Shown one piece after another: positions 55,924 to 64,000 of a stretch of 64,000 nt of DNA. The position numbers were made by a program, and so were the translations under genes. Below the pieces are notes generated by a model. That model made no database searches, was not told the DNA's origin, and saw nothing but the letters and a program-made list of their open reading frames with translations. The stretch is from Burkholderiales bacterium (GTDB lineage Bacteria; Pseudomonadota; Gammaproteobacteria; Burkholderiales; Casimicrobiaceae). The DNA is taken from positions 1 to 64,000 of the forward strand of contig JAICXH010000003.1 of the NCBI GenBank assembly GCA_025981645.1, read 5' to 3'. Position 1 is the first letter of the stretch, and each line of letters opens with the position of its first letter.

Positions 55924-55948
55924 GGGGTCAGGTCCGAGACCTGGTCCC
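55924..55948. terminator. Hairpin between convergent dat and flavin reductase genes
   Basis: GGGGTCAGGTC-CGA-GACCTGGTCCC: 11-bp stem with two wobble pairs, filling the 26-bp gap between the two stop codons. No T-tract. Confidence 0.5.
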
Positions 55949-55949
55949 A

Positions 55950-56462
55950 TCAAAATGGCACCGTAGTCCCGTAACGGCGGTGGTGGAACACAAGGCCGCG
56001 GCCGTGCGCGCGATCGACGCCGACCACTTCGCCGATGAACAGCACGTGGTCGCCGGCGGGGTGCCGCGCGTGATGCCGACACTCGAGCCAGGCAACGCAG
56101 CCGTCGATCAGCGGCGCACCGAATTGCCCGGGCCGATGCGGGACGCCGTCGAACCGGTCTGCGTGCGGCCGTGAGAAGTGGCGGGCGAGCGCCGCCTGGT
56201 CGGCCGCGAGCACGTTGATCGAGTACCAGGCAGCACGCTCGAACGCCGCCAGGCTCGCCGAGCGTAGCGCCAGGCTCCACGTGACGAGAGGAGGCTCGAG
56301 CGAGACCGCGTTGAACGAATTCGCGGTGAAGCCGACGTAGCGCCCGTGCTCGCCGCGGGTGCAGACGATCGCGACGCCGGTCGCGAATTCCGCGAGCGCG
56401 TCGCGCAGCCGCCGCTCGTCGATCGGTGGCGGCTCTTCCGCGGCGGGCGCGTCGGTGGTCAT
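55950..56462 (-). CDS. Flavin reductase-like FMN-binding protein
   Basis: RDALAEFATGVAIVCTRGEHGRYVGFTANSFNAVSLEPPLVTWSL; WLECRHHARHPAGDHVLFIGEVVGVD. Confidence 0.9.
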   Translation of the reverse strand: MTTDAPAAEEPPPIDERRLRDALAEFATGVAIVCTRGEHGRYVGFTANSFNAVSLEPPLVTWSLALRSASLAAFERAAWYSINVLAADQAALARHFSRPHADRFDGVPHRPGQFGAPLIDGCVAWLECRHHARHPAGDHVLFIGEVVGVDRAHGRGLVFHHRRYGTTVPF

Positions 56463-56582
56463 CGAATGGTGCAGTCGTCCGGCTGCGCAACCGGTACGGC
56501 GCCGATGGTAGGGGCAGGGCCTTGCGGGTGTCAAAGCCGCGGTCTTGCTAAACTTGGGCGTCATCGTCGCGTGCGCACAGCC

Positions 56583-57887
56583 ATGGCCGGTTCCCTCGAA
56601 CGGATCATCGAAAGACGCTATCAGGGTCGCGGCCTGCCGGTCGCGGTGGTGCTCCCGAACGGCTCGCGAATCGAGCTCTCGCCGGGGGCGGAGGTCGACG
56701 TCATCGCGCGGAACTTCGCCGGCCTGCGCGCGCTCGCCTCGCCGGCAATGGGGCGCCTCGCGCGCACCTACGTGCGCGGCGACATCGATTTCACCGGCAG
56801 CGCGAAGCGCATCCTCGGCATCGCCGAGACGATGGTGGGCTCGATCGCGCATGGCGGCGAAGGTGCGCGCGGCAAGGCGCTCGCGTGGTTTCATCGCCAC
56901 CGCAGCAACAAGGCCAATATCCAGCACCACTACGACGTCTCCAATGCGTTCTACCGGATGTGGCTCGATCCGCGGATGGTCTATTCGTGCGCCTATTTCC
57001 GCAGCACCGACGATTCACTCGCCGATGCGCAGGCGCAGAAGATCGACCACATCTGCCGCAAACTGAGGCTCTCGCCCGGCGAGCGCTTCCTCGACATCGG
57101 CTGCGGTTGGGGTGCGCTCATCCTGTGGGCGGCGAAGAACTACGGGGTGACGGCGACCGGCATCACGCTGTCGCAGAACCAGTACGACCACGTCTGTCGC
57201 GAGATCGAGGCGCAGGGCCTCGCCGGACGGGTGAAGGTCGAGCTTCGCGATTACCTCGACCTGCCCGACACCGAGGCGTGGGACAAGATCGCGAGCGTCG
57301 GCATGTTCGAACACGTCGGCCCGCGAAATTTCGACCGCTACTTCGGCAAGATTGCGCGCATCCTCGTCCCCGGCGGCATCGTGTTGAACCACGGCATCAC
57401 GCACAATCAGCTCGGCGCCGCCGCACTTGGCAGCGGCATCGGCGACTTCGTCGAGGAATACGTGTTCCCGGGCGGACAGCTCGCGCACATCTCGACGGTG
57501 ATCGAAGGTGCGGCCGCGCAGGGGCTCGAGGCAATCGACGCCGAGGCGCTGCGCGAGCATTACGCGAAGACGCTGTGGCATTGGGTCGAGCGCCTCGAAG
57601 CCCATTCCGACGCGGCGCGCGCCGAGGTCGGCGAGGAGCGCTACCGCATCTGGCGCATCTATCTCGCGGGATCGGCCCACGCGTTCGATCGCGGCTGGCT
57701 TTCGCTGTGGCAGGTGCTGGCGGGCAAGCCCTATGCGGACGGCAGGCTGCCGCACCCGCTCACGCGCGAATACATGTACGGTCCGCGCCGAACGGCGGGC
57801 GCCGCGGCTGCTCCCGGCACGACGCGTACGGCCGGCGGCATCGCTGCGAAGGCCGAGGGGGCGTCGACGACCGGTGCGGGAACGTGA
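56583..57887 (+). CDS. cfa: Cyclopropane-fatty-acyl-phospholipid synthase
   Basis: IQHHYDVSNAFYRMWLDPRMVYSCAYF, LSPGERFLDIGCGWGALILWAAKNYGVTATGITLSQNQ, EHVGPRNFDRYF. Confidence 0.95.
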   Translation: MAGSLERIIERRYQGRGLPVAVVLPNGSRIELSPGAEVDVIARNFAGLRALASPAMGRLARTYVRGDIDFTGSAKRILGIAETMVGSIAHGGEGARGKALAWFHRHRSNKANIQHHYDVSNAFYRMWLDPRMVYSCAYFRSTDDSLADAQAQKIDHICRKLRLSPGERFLDIGCGWGALILWAAKNYGVTATGITLSQNQYDHVCREIEAQGLAGRVKVELRDYLDLPDTEAWDKIASVGMFEHVGPRNFDRYFGKIARILVPGGIVLNHGITHNQLGAAALGSGIGDFVEEYVFPGGQLAHISTVIEGAAAQGLEAIDAEALREHYAKTLWHWVERLEAHSDAARAEVGEERYRIWRIYLAGSAHAFDRGWLSLWQVLAGKPYADGRLPHPLTREYMYGPRRTAGAAAAPGTTRTAGGIAAKAEGASTTGAGT

Positions 57888-58174
57888 ATCCGAACGCGCC
57901 GGCTCCGGTCGCGGCGCAGGTGAGCCTGCTCGAGTTTCCGTGCACCTTCCCGATCAAGATCATGGGCCGCACCCGTGACGGCTTCGCGCAGGCGATTCTC
58001 GACATCGTCAGGCGCCACGTCCCCGACTTCGACGGCGCGACGCTCGAGATGCGAAGCTCGTCCGCAGGCAACTACCTGTCGCTGACCGCAACGATCGAGG
58101 CGACCTCGCGTGAGCAGCTCGACGCGCTCTATATCGAGCTCGTTGCGCATCCGATGGTGGCGATGGTCCTCTGA
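57884..58174 (+). CDS. ybeD: YbeD/DUF493 family protein
   Basis: LLEFPCTFPIKIMGRTRDGFAQAILDIVRRHVPDFDGATLEMRSSSAGNYLSLTATIEATSREQLDALYIELVAHPMVAMVL. GTG start overlapping the cfa stop. Confidence 0.93.
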   Translation: MNPNAPAPVAAQVSLLEFPCTFPIKIMGRTRDGFAQAILDIVRRHVPDFDGATLEMRSSSAGNYLSLTATIEATSREQLDALYIELVAHPMVAMVL

Positions 58175-58320
58175 CGCGTCCGCGGTCGCCGAAGATTTCA
58201 TCGGCTCGATCGCTCGCGGCCGGCGCTCCGGCCCCCGCGTCGCGCCCAGGGGAACACGCGGCGGCGGGTCGATCGTGCTGCAGAAAAATCAATACTGAAT
58301 ATTTGCTGTAGAATGAGCCA

Positions 58321-58698
58321 ATGGAAGCCCCGGTCACGGCAGCCGCCACCGACGAATCCGCGGTGCTCAGCCGAGCGACGGTGCGCGCCGCGCAGCTCCT
58401 CGGGCTGTCGCAGCGCGCGCTCGGGCGTTCGCTCGGCATTTCGGACGCGACGGCGTCGCGCCTCTTCTCGGGCAGGTATCTGCTGTCGCGCGATCGCGCA
58501 AAGGAGTGGGAGCTGGCGCTCCTCTTCGTGCGGCTTTTTCGCTCGCTCGACGCCCTCTGGGGCCATGGCGACGCTGCGCGCGCGTGGCTCGCGAGCGACA
58601 ACGTTGCGCTCGGTGCGGCGCCCGCCGAGCTGCTCGGCTCGATCCAGGGTCTCGTCCGTGTCGTCGAGTACCTGGACAGCGCGCGCGGTCGCGTCTGA
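58321..58698 (+). CDS. Xre/MbcA/ParS-type antitoxin
   Basis: Helix-turn-helix AAQLLGLSQRALGRSLGISDATASRLFSGRYLLSRDRAKEWELALLFVRLFRSLDALWGHGDAARAWLASDNVALGAAPAELL. Confidence 0.9.
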   Translation: MEAPVTAAATDESAVLSRATVRAAQLLGLSQRALGRSLGISDATASRLFSGRYLLSRDRAKEWELALLFVRLFRSLDALWGHGDAARAWLASDNVALGAAPAELLGSIQGLVRVVEYLDSARGRV

Positions 58699-59425
58699 GG
58701 CCATCACCGCCCGCTTCGACCTGTGGCGGGCAGTCGAGGCGCAACACGTCGCGGCGACGATGGCACTGACCGACAGCGTCGACGAGCAGCACGTCCTCGA
58801 GCGCCTGCTCGAGGAATCGAAGCCGCCGGTTCCCGCCGCGGCGAAGCGGCTGCACTGGCTGCTCTTCACGCCGTTTCGCTATCCGCCGCCGTCGGGAGGC
58901 TCGCGCTTCAGGGGCCCGAATGACCCGGGCGTCTTCTACGGCGCCGATGTCGTGCGCACGGCCTGCGCCGAGCTCGGTTACTGGCGCTGGCGGCATCTTC
59001 GCGACAGTCCGGCGCTCGCTTCGATGCCGACGAAGCCGCAAACGGTGTTCCGCGCACAGATCGCCGCGCGCGTCGTCGACCTGAGGGTAAAGCCATTCAA
59101 TACCGGCCGCGTACTGTGGACACACTCCGACGATTACCACGCGTGCCAGTGCTTCGCGCGCACGGCGCGTAGTGCCGAGGTCGCGGCGATCCGCTACGAA
59201 TCCGTGCGCGATCCGCTTCACGGCGGCTGCGCGGCCGTGCTCGCTCCAGCGGCCTTCGCCCGCCCGGCGCCCCTCGACCAGCAGACGTGGCTCCTGTCGG
59301 TGACGTCCGACCGCGTCGTCTGGCAGCGCACCGGGGTGATCCGGGCGCAGGAGTTCGAGTTCGACACCGCCGGCTGGGCGCAGCTGCGTGCGCACGCAGC
59401 GGGTACCGGGGCGCGCCGGCGATGA
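58658..59425 (+). CDS. RES-domain toxin
   Basis: LWRAVEAQHVAATMALTDSVDEQHVLERLLEESKPPVP...FRYPPPSGGSRFRGPNDPGVFYGADVVRTACAELGYWRWRH. Start uncertain: GTG 58658 or ATG 58760. Confidence 0.85.
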   Translation: MSSSTWTARAVASEAITARFDLWRAVEAQHVAATMALTDSVDEQHVLERLLEESKPPVPAAAKRLHWLLFTPFRYPPPSGGSRFRGPNDPGVFYGADVVRTACAELGYWRWRHLRDSPALASMPTKPQTVFRAQIAARVVDLRVKPFNTGRVLWTHSDDYHACQCFARTARSAEVAAIRYESVRDPLHGGCAAVLAPAAFARPAPLDQQTWLLSVTSDRVVWQRTGVIRAQEFEFDTAGWAQLRAHAAGTGARRR

Positions 59426-60066
59426 CGATCGCGATCAGGCGCCTCGGGCCGACGCCTTACGAGCCGACCTGGCGCGCGATGCAGGAGTACACGCTCGCGC
59501 GGAGCTCGGCGAGCATCGACGAGATCTGGCTCACCGAGCATCCACCCGTCTATACGCTCGGGCTCGCCGGAAGGAGTGAGCACTTGCTACGCGCCAACGG
59601 GATCGCGGTCGTAAAGAGCGACCGCGGCGGCCAGGTGACCTTTCACGGTCCCGGTCAACTCGTCGCCTACCTGCTGCTCGACCTCAGGCGCCGGCGCCTC
59701 GGCGTCCGCGACATGGTGAGGCGTATCGAGAGCGCGGTGATAACATGGCTCGCTGGCCTCGGCGTCGAGGCTTGGGGCAAGGTGGCCGCCCCTGGCATCT
59801 ACGTTCGACGCGACGGTTTCGAGGCCAAGATCGCGTCGCTCGGCTTGCGCGTGCGCAACGGCTGCAGCTATCACGGCGTCGCGGTCAACGTCGACATGGA
59901 TCTCGCTCCGTTCTCCGACATCGATCCCTGCGGCTATCCAGGCCTCCGGGTGACCGAGCTCGCCGCGTTCGGCGTGGTGCGTAGTGTCGCGGCGGCGGGC
60001 GAAGAGCTCGCTCCGATCCTCGTCGACGCGATGGAGCGAAGCGCGCGAGCGGAAACGACGACATGA
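59422..60066 (+). CDS. lipB: Octanoyltransferase
   Basis: [67 protein letters not shown] overlap with the toxin gene. Confidence 0.97.
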   Translation: MTIAIRRLGPTPYEPTWRAMQEYTLARSSASIDEIWLTEHPPVYTLGLAGRSEHLLRANGIAVVKSDRGGQVTFHGPGQLVAYLLLDLRRRRLGVRDMVRRIESAVITWLAGLGVEAWGKVAAPGIYVRRDGFEAKIASLGLRVRNGCSYHGVAVNVDMDLAPFSDIDPCGYPGLRVTELAAFGVVRSVAAAGEELAPILVDAMERSARAETTT

Positions 60067-61073
60067 CTGCGATCGACGATAGCGCTACGACCCGGACACC
60101 GGAGCGCGTGCCGTCTGCTTTGGCGCCGGCCAACGCGGCGGGCATCAAGCACAAGGGCGGCGGCAAGACCGACCGAATTCCGGTCAAGGTGGTCCCTGCC
60201 GAGACGCTGAGGAAGCCCGACTGGATCCGCGTTCGCGTCGGATCGTCGCCGCGCTTCCACGAGATCAAGAGCATCCTGCGCGAGCACCGGCTGCACACGG
60301 TCTGCGAGGAAGCGTCGTGCCCGAACATCGGCGAGTGTTTCGGCAAGGGCACGGCGACGTTCATGATCATGGGCGACCTCTGCACGCGGCGCTGCCCGTT
60401 CTGCGATGTCGGTCACGGGCGGCCGATGCCGCTTGACGCCGAGGAGCCGGCGAACCTCGCGAAGACGATTGCTGCGCTGAAGCTCTCTTACGTGGTCATC
60501 ACGAGCGTCGACCGTGACGATTTGCGCGACGGCGGCGCGGGCCACTTCGTCGCATGCATCCGCGCCGTGCGCGAGCAGTCGCCGCGCACGCGGATCGAGG
60601 TGCTGGTGCCGGATTTCCGCGGTCGCCTCGAGCGCGCGCTCGACGTCCTTGCCGAGGCCCCCCCCGATGTAATGAACCACAATCTCGAAACGGTGCCGCG
60701 GCTCTACCGCAAGGCGCGCCCCGGCGCCGATTACGCGCACTCGCTCAAGCTGCTGCACGAGTTCAAGCGGCGCCATCCGGAGATCCCGACGAAGTCCGGC
60801 CTGATGGTCGGCCTCGGCGAGACCGACGACGAGATCGTCGCGACGATGCGCGACATGCGCGCGCACGACATCGACATGCTGACGATCGGCCAGTACCTGC
60901 AGCCGTCGAAGAGCCACCTGCCGGTCGAGCGCTACGTGCATCCCGATGCGTTCCGTGCGCTCGAACGCGAGGCGTATGCGATGGGCTTCCGCCATGCGGC
61001 GGTCGGTGCGCTTGTGCGCTCGTCGTATCACGCGGACCACCAGGCCGAGGGCATCGTCGCCGCAGCAGACTGA
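60063..61073 (+). CDS. lipA: Lipoyl synthase
   Basis: [39 protein letters not shown] (two Fe-S motifs), [24 protein letters not shown]. Confidence 0.98.
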   Translation: MTAIDDSATTRTPERVPSALAPANAAGIKHKGGGKTDRIPVKVVPAETLRKPDWIRVRVGSSPRFHEIKSILREHRLHTVCEEASCPNIGECFGKGTATFMIMGDLCTRRCPFCDVGHGRPMPLDAEEPANLAKTIAALKLSYVVITSVDRDDLRDGGAGHFVACIRAVREQSPRTRIEVLVPDFRGRLERALDVLAEAPPDVMNHNLETVPRLYRKARPGADYAHSLKLLHEFKRRHPEIPTKSGLMVGLGETDDEIVATMRDMRAHDIDMLTIGQYLQPSKSHLPVERYVHPDAFRALEREAYAMGFRHAAVGALVRSSYHADHQAEGIVAAAD

Positions 61074-61082
61074 GCTCGCGCC

Positions 61083-61152
61083 GGGGCGCTCGTGTCGGGG
61101 CGTTCGCGTCGGGGCCTGGCTTGGGGCGTTCGTGTCGGGGCGTGGCTCGGGG
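61083..61152 (+). repeat. Array of six GGGG tracts spaced 12-14 nt
   Basis: GGGG at 61083, 61097, 61111, 61123, 61137, 61149 within degenerate units such as GTGTCGGGGCGTTC. Confidence 0.9.
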
Positions 61153-61471
61153 CGCGCCGGCCGCGCTCTACACCGGCCGCAAGCGACCGAACTCTCGCGA
61201 CGCCGCGCCCCAAGCCGCCCCTCCGTTGCGGTGCCGTGCCACGGCTCCGGCCGCGCCGACGATGCGATGCCGTGCCGTGCCCCGAGTCGGCCGTCGGAAG
61301 CGGTACTTTCGAACCATCGATGCTGGATCGCAGCGAGCCGCGATCGACCGCTCCGGTGCGACGTGAGGCACTCGTCGTGGCAGGCGCGTGGACACATCCC
61401 GAACCCACGCGTCCCGATCGCGCCGCCACCGAACCGAGGTGCGCGGCCGACACACTCCGAACCCCGCCGTC

Positions 61472-62719
61472 CTACGGTGGCGTCGCGCTCTTCGGCCACA
61501 GAAGCCAGAGCGTGCCGTCCTCGCGCATCGCTCCGGCGTGCGCGCCCGCTTCGTCGCCGAAGCCCCAGAAAAGATCGATTCGCAGCGGACCGCTGATTGC
61601 CCCGCCGGTATCCTGCGCGAGCACGAGCCGGCGCAGCGGCTCGCCGGAGAGCGGGTCGGTCGTCGCGAGCCATACCGGCGTGCCGAGCGGGATCGAGCGA
61701 CGATCGACGGCCACCGTGCGTCCGGCGAGCAGCGGCACGCCGAGGCTGCCGATTGGGCCGTCGATCATCGCGTCGAGCGAGCCTGGCGCTGGCGGCGGGA
61801 CGAGACGGAAGAACACGTAGCTGGGATTGGCTTCGAGGAGCGCCGGCAACTCGTCGGCATGCGCCCTGCCCCACGCACGGATCGACTGCATCGACGCCTG
61901 GTCGGCGGGCATCTCGCCGCGGTCGATCAGTACGCGCGCGATCGATCGGTACGGCTGTCCGTTCTGGTCGGCGTAGCCCACGCGAAGCATGGTCCCGTCG
62001 TCGAGACGGATACGTCCCGAGCCCTGAATCTGCAGAAAGAATGCGTCGACCGGATCGGCGACCCACGCGAGCGCCCTGCCCCGCGTGTCCGCGCGTCCGG
62101 CGTCGATGTCGGCGCGCGTCCAGTATGGGACGACGCGCTTGCCGTCGAGCCTTCCGCGCACGCGCTTGCCGGTGAGCTCGGGGTAGAGGCTCGCGAGGTC
62201 CACCGTGAGCAGGTCGTCCGGCGGCGCGTAAATCGGCGTCGTGTAGGGCGCCGCCCGCGTAAGCGAACCGGCGATCAGCGGCTCGTAGTAGCCGGTGACT
62301 CGCCCGGTATCGCTGCCGTCCGACGAGGTGATCCGCCACGGAGCGAGGCTCACTTCGAGGAATGCGCGGATCGCAGCTTTGTCGTCCATCCGTATGGCGT
62401 TCGCGCGCGTGCAGACGTCGCGCCACGCGTCGATCGTCGTCCCGCGAGCCGAAAGGGCCCTGCATGATTCGAGAAAGGCCGGCCAGGCGGCCGCGACGTC
62501 GTCGTCGTGCCACCCGGGAAGGGCGTCGAACGTCGACGGCGCGTAGATCGCGTGCGGCGCGATCGGCGGCGCCACCGGCGGTTGCACCGGAGCAACCTGG
62601 CAACCGGCGAGCGCGACCGCCGCGGCGGTGGCGAGCGCGCGCAGCACGCGCCGTGCGCGAAGCGCGCGCGGGCCACGCAGCGCGGGCGCGGTCGTCGATA
62701 TCCGCGCCGGCTCGCTCAA
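61472..62719 (-). CDS. mltA: Membrane-bound lytic murein transglycosylase A
   Basis: Lipobox VALAGC, VTGYYEPLIAGS, FFLQIQGSGRIRLDDG, VAVDRRSIPLGTPVWL, LVLAQDTGGAISGPLRIDLFWGFGDEA. Probable TTG start overlapping the apaG stop. Confidence 0.93.
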   Translation of the reverse strand: MSEPARISTTAPALRGPRALRARRVLRALATAAAVALAGCQVAPVQPPVAPPIAPHAIYAPSTFDALPGWHDDDVAAAWPAFLESCRALSARGTTIDAWRDVCTRANAIRMDDKAAIRAFLEVSLAPWRITSSDGSDTGRVTGYYEPLIAGSLTRAAPYTTPIYAPPDDLLTVDLASLYPELTGKRVRGRLDGKRVVPYWTRADIDAGRADTRGRALAWVADPVDAFFLQIQGSGRIRLDDGTMLRVGYADQNGQPYRSIARVLIDRGEMPADQASMQSIRAWGRAHADELPALLEANPSYVFFRLVPPPAPGSLDAMIDGPIGSLGVPLLAGRTVAVDRRSIPLGTPVWLATTDPLSGEPLRRLVLAQDTGGAISGPLRIDLFWGFGDEAGAHAGAMREDGTLWLLWPKSATPP

Positions 62720-63099
62720 TGGAGTGTGCGGGGGATCGACAGCGTGAAGAGCGGGATCGCAGCGTCGAACTCGGTGCCGTCCTCGGCGACCATCCGGTAG
62801 CTGCCGTGCATCGTTCCGACGGCCGTCGCGATGCTGGCCCCGCTCGTGTACTCGAAGCTCTCTCCGGGCTTCAGTACCGGTTGCCTGCCGACGACCCCCG
62901 CGCCCCGCACCTCCTGCACCTGGTGGTCGGCATCGGTGATGAACCAATGCCGGCTGACGAGCTGGGCGGCGACGGTCCCGGTGTTGGTGACGGTAATCGT
63001 GTAGGCGAACACGAATTGCCCCTTGCCTGGGTCCGACCGGGCTTCGAGATACGTGGATGTCGGCGTTACCGAGATCGCGTACCGCTTGTCGTCCGTCAT
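62716..63099 (-). CDS. apaG: ApaG (Co2+/Mg2+ efflux protein family)
   Basis: FVFAYTITVTNTGTVAAQLVSRHWFITDADHQVQEVRGAGVVGRQPVLKPGESFEYTSGASIATAVGTMHGSYRMV. Confidence 0.97.
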   Translation of the reverse strand: MTDDKRYAISVTPTSTYLEARSDPGKGQFVFAYTITVTNTGTVAAQLVSRHWFITDADHQVQEVRGAGVVGRQPVLKPGESFEYTSGASIATAVGTMHGSYRMVAEDGTEFDAAIPLFTLSIPRTLH

Positions 63100-63149
63100 G
63101 CCTTCATTCCGTGCGCCATCGGCCCCGTTTTCTGCGATTATAGTGGGCG

Positions 63150-63854
63150 ATGAAACGCAACTTCCGGATCGCTCCCTCGCTGCTGTCGGCCGACTTCGCC
63201 CGCCTCGGCGACGAGGTGCACGCGGTGATCGACGCGGGCGCCGACCTGCTGCACTTCGACGTGATGGACAACCACTACGTCCCGAACCTGACGGTCGGGC
63301 CGTTGGTGTGCCAGGCGATCCAGCCGCACTGCACGATCCCGATCGACGTGCACCTGATGGTGAAGCCCGTCGACCGCATCGTTCCGGATTTCGCTGCGGC
63401 GGGCGCGTCGATCATCAGCTTTCACCCGGAGGCGTCCGAGCACGTCGACCGCACGATCGGACTGATCCACGAAAGCGGTTGCCGTGCCGGGCTGGTGTTC
63501 AACCCGGCGACCCCGCTCGACTGGCTGATGCACGTGATCGATTCGCTCGACCTCGTGCTAATCATGTCGGTCAATCCCGGATTCGGCGGGCAGGTGTTCA
63601 TTGCGCATGCACTCGAGAAGCTCAAAGCCGCGCGCCGGCTCGTCGACGCCGCGCACGAACGGACCGGGCGCGAGATCCTGCTCGAAGTCGACGGCGGCGT
63701 GAAGATCGACAACGTCGGGGCGATCGCTGCGGCGGGCGCCGACACCTTCGTCGCCGGAAGCGCGATCTTCGGCAGCGTCGACTACCGCGCGACGATCGCC
63801 GCGATGCGCGCGCAGATCGCCGCCGCACAATCTGCGGCACGGCCTGCCGCGTGA
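63150..63854 (+). CDS. rpe: Ribulose-phosphate 3-epimerase
   Basis: [67 protein letters not shown]. Confidence 0.98.
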   Translation: MKRNFRIAPSLLSADFARLGDEVHAVIDAGADLLHFDVMDNHYVPNLTVGPLVCQAIQPHCTIPIDVHLMVKPVDRIVPDFAAAGASIISFHPEASEHVDRTIGLIHESGCRAGLVFNPATPLDWLMHVIDSLDLVLIMSVNPGFGGQVFIAHALEKLKAARRLVDAAHERTGREILLEVDGGVKIDNVGAIAAAGADTFVAGSAIFGSVDYRATIAAMRAQIAAAQSAARPAA

Positions 63855-63891
63855 GCGCCGGCGGCGATCTGCGGACCCGAGGATCCACCGG

Positions 63892-64000
63892 ATGATGACC
63901 GAAGCGGAGTTCCGCGCCCTGGCGGCGCAGCACTACAATCGTATTCCGCTGACGCTCGAGTCGTTCGCCGACCTCGACACGCCGCTCTCGCTCTATCTGA
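63892..64000 (+). CDS. trpE: Anthranilate synthase component I, N-terminal fragment cut by window edge
   Basis: [36 protein letters not shown], open to the end; follows rpe. Confidence 0.7.
   Translation, partial: MMTEAEFRALAAQHYNRIPLTLESFADLDTPLSLYL

Noticed and set aside
59934-62603. 889-aa minus-strand ORF
   Set aside because: Antisense to lipA and out of frame with mltA; compositionally biased.

Overview
This 64 kb, high-GC window is a dense chromosomal housekeeping segment. Gene order suggests a betaproteobacterium: rsmB-DUF4390-ntrYX, lolB-ispE-tRNA-Gln-prs, rplY-pth-ychF, glnK-amtB, dacC-dat-ybeD-lipB-lipA, apaG-rpe-trpE. I annotated about 50 genes, one tRNA (Gln, UUG), a tandem glycine riboswitch with a terminator-like hairpin before gcvT, an exact-consensus CIRCE element upstream of rpoH, and a sigma54-type promoter upstream of glnK. 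I saw no prophage, transposase, CRISPR array or secondary-metabolite cluster, and no clearly new multi-gene system. The points most worth a second look are: (1) an Xre/RES toxin-antitoxin pair inserted between ybeD and lipB, whose toxin start overlaps the antitoxin; (2) an 18-nt tandem repeat expanded in frame inside gcvP; (3) CIRCE plus a 26-bp perfect palindrome in the rpoH leader; (4) an NtrX-like regulator whose AAA+ domain has lost its ATPase and sigma54-contact motifs; (5) a regularly spaced G-tract array between lipA and mltA; (6) a decayed lipocalin-like gene with an in-frame stop. All family calls come from reading motifs in the translations. No database search was run.
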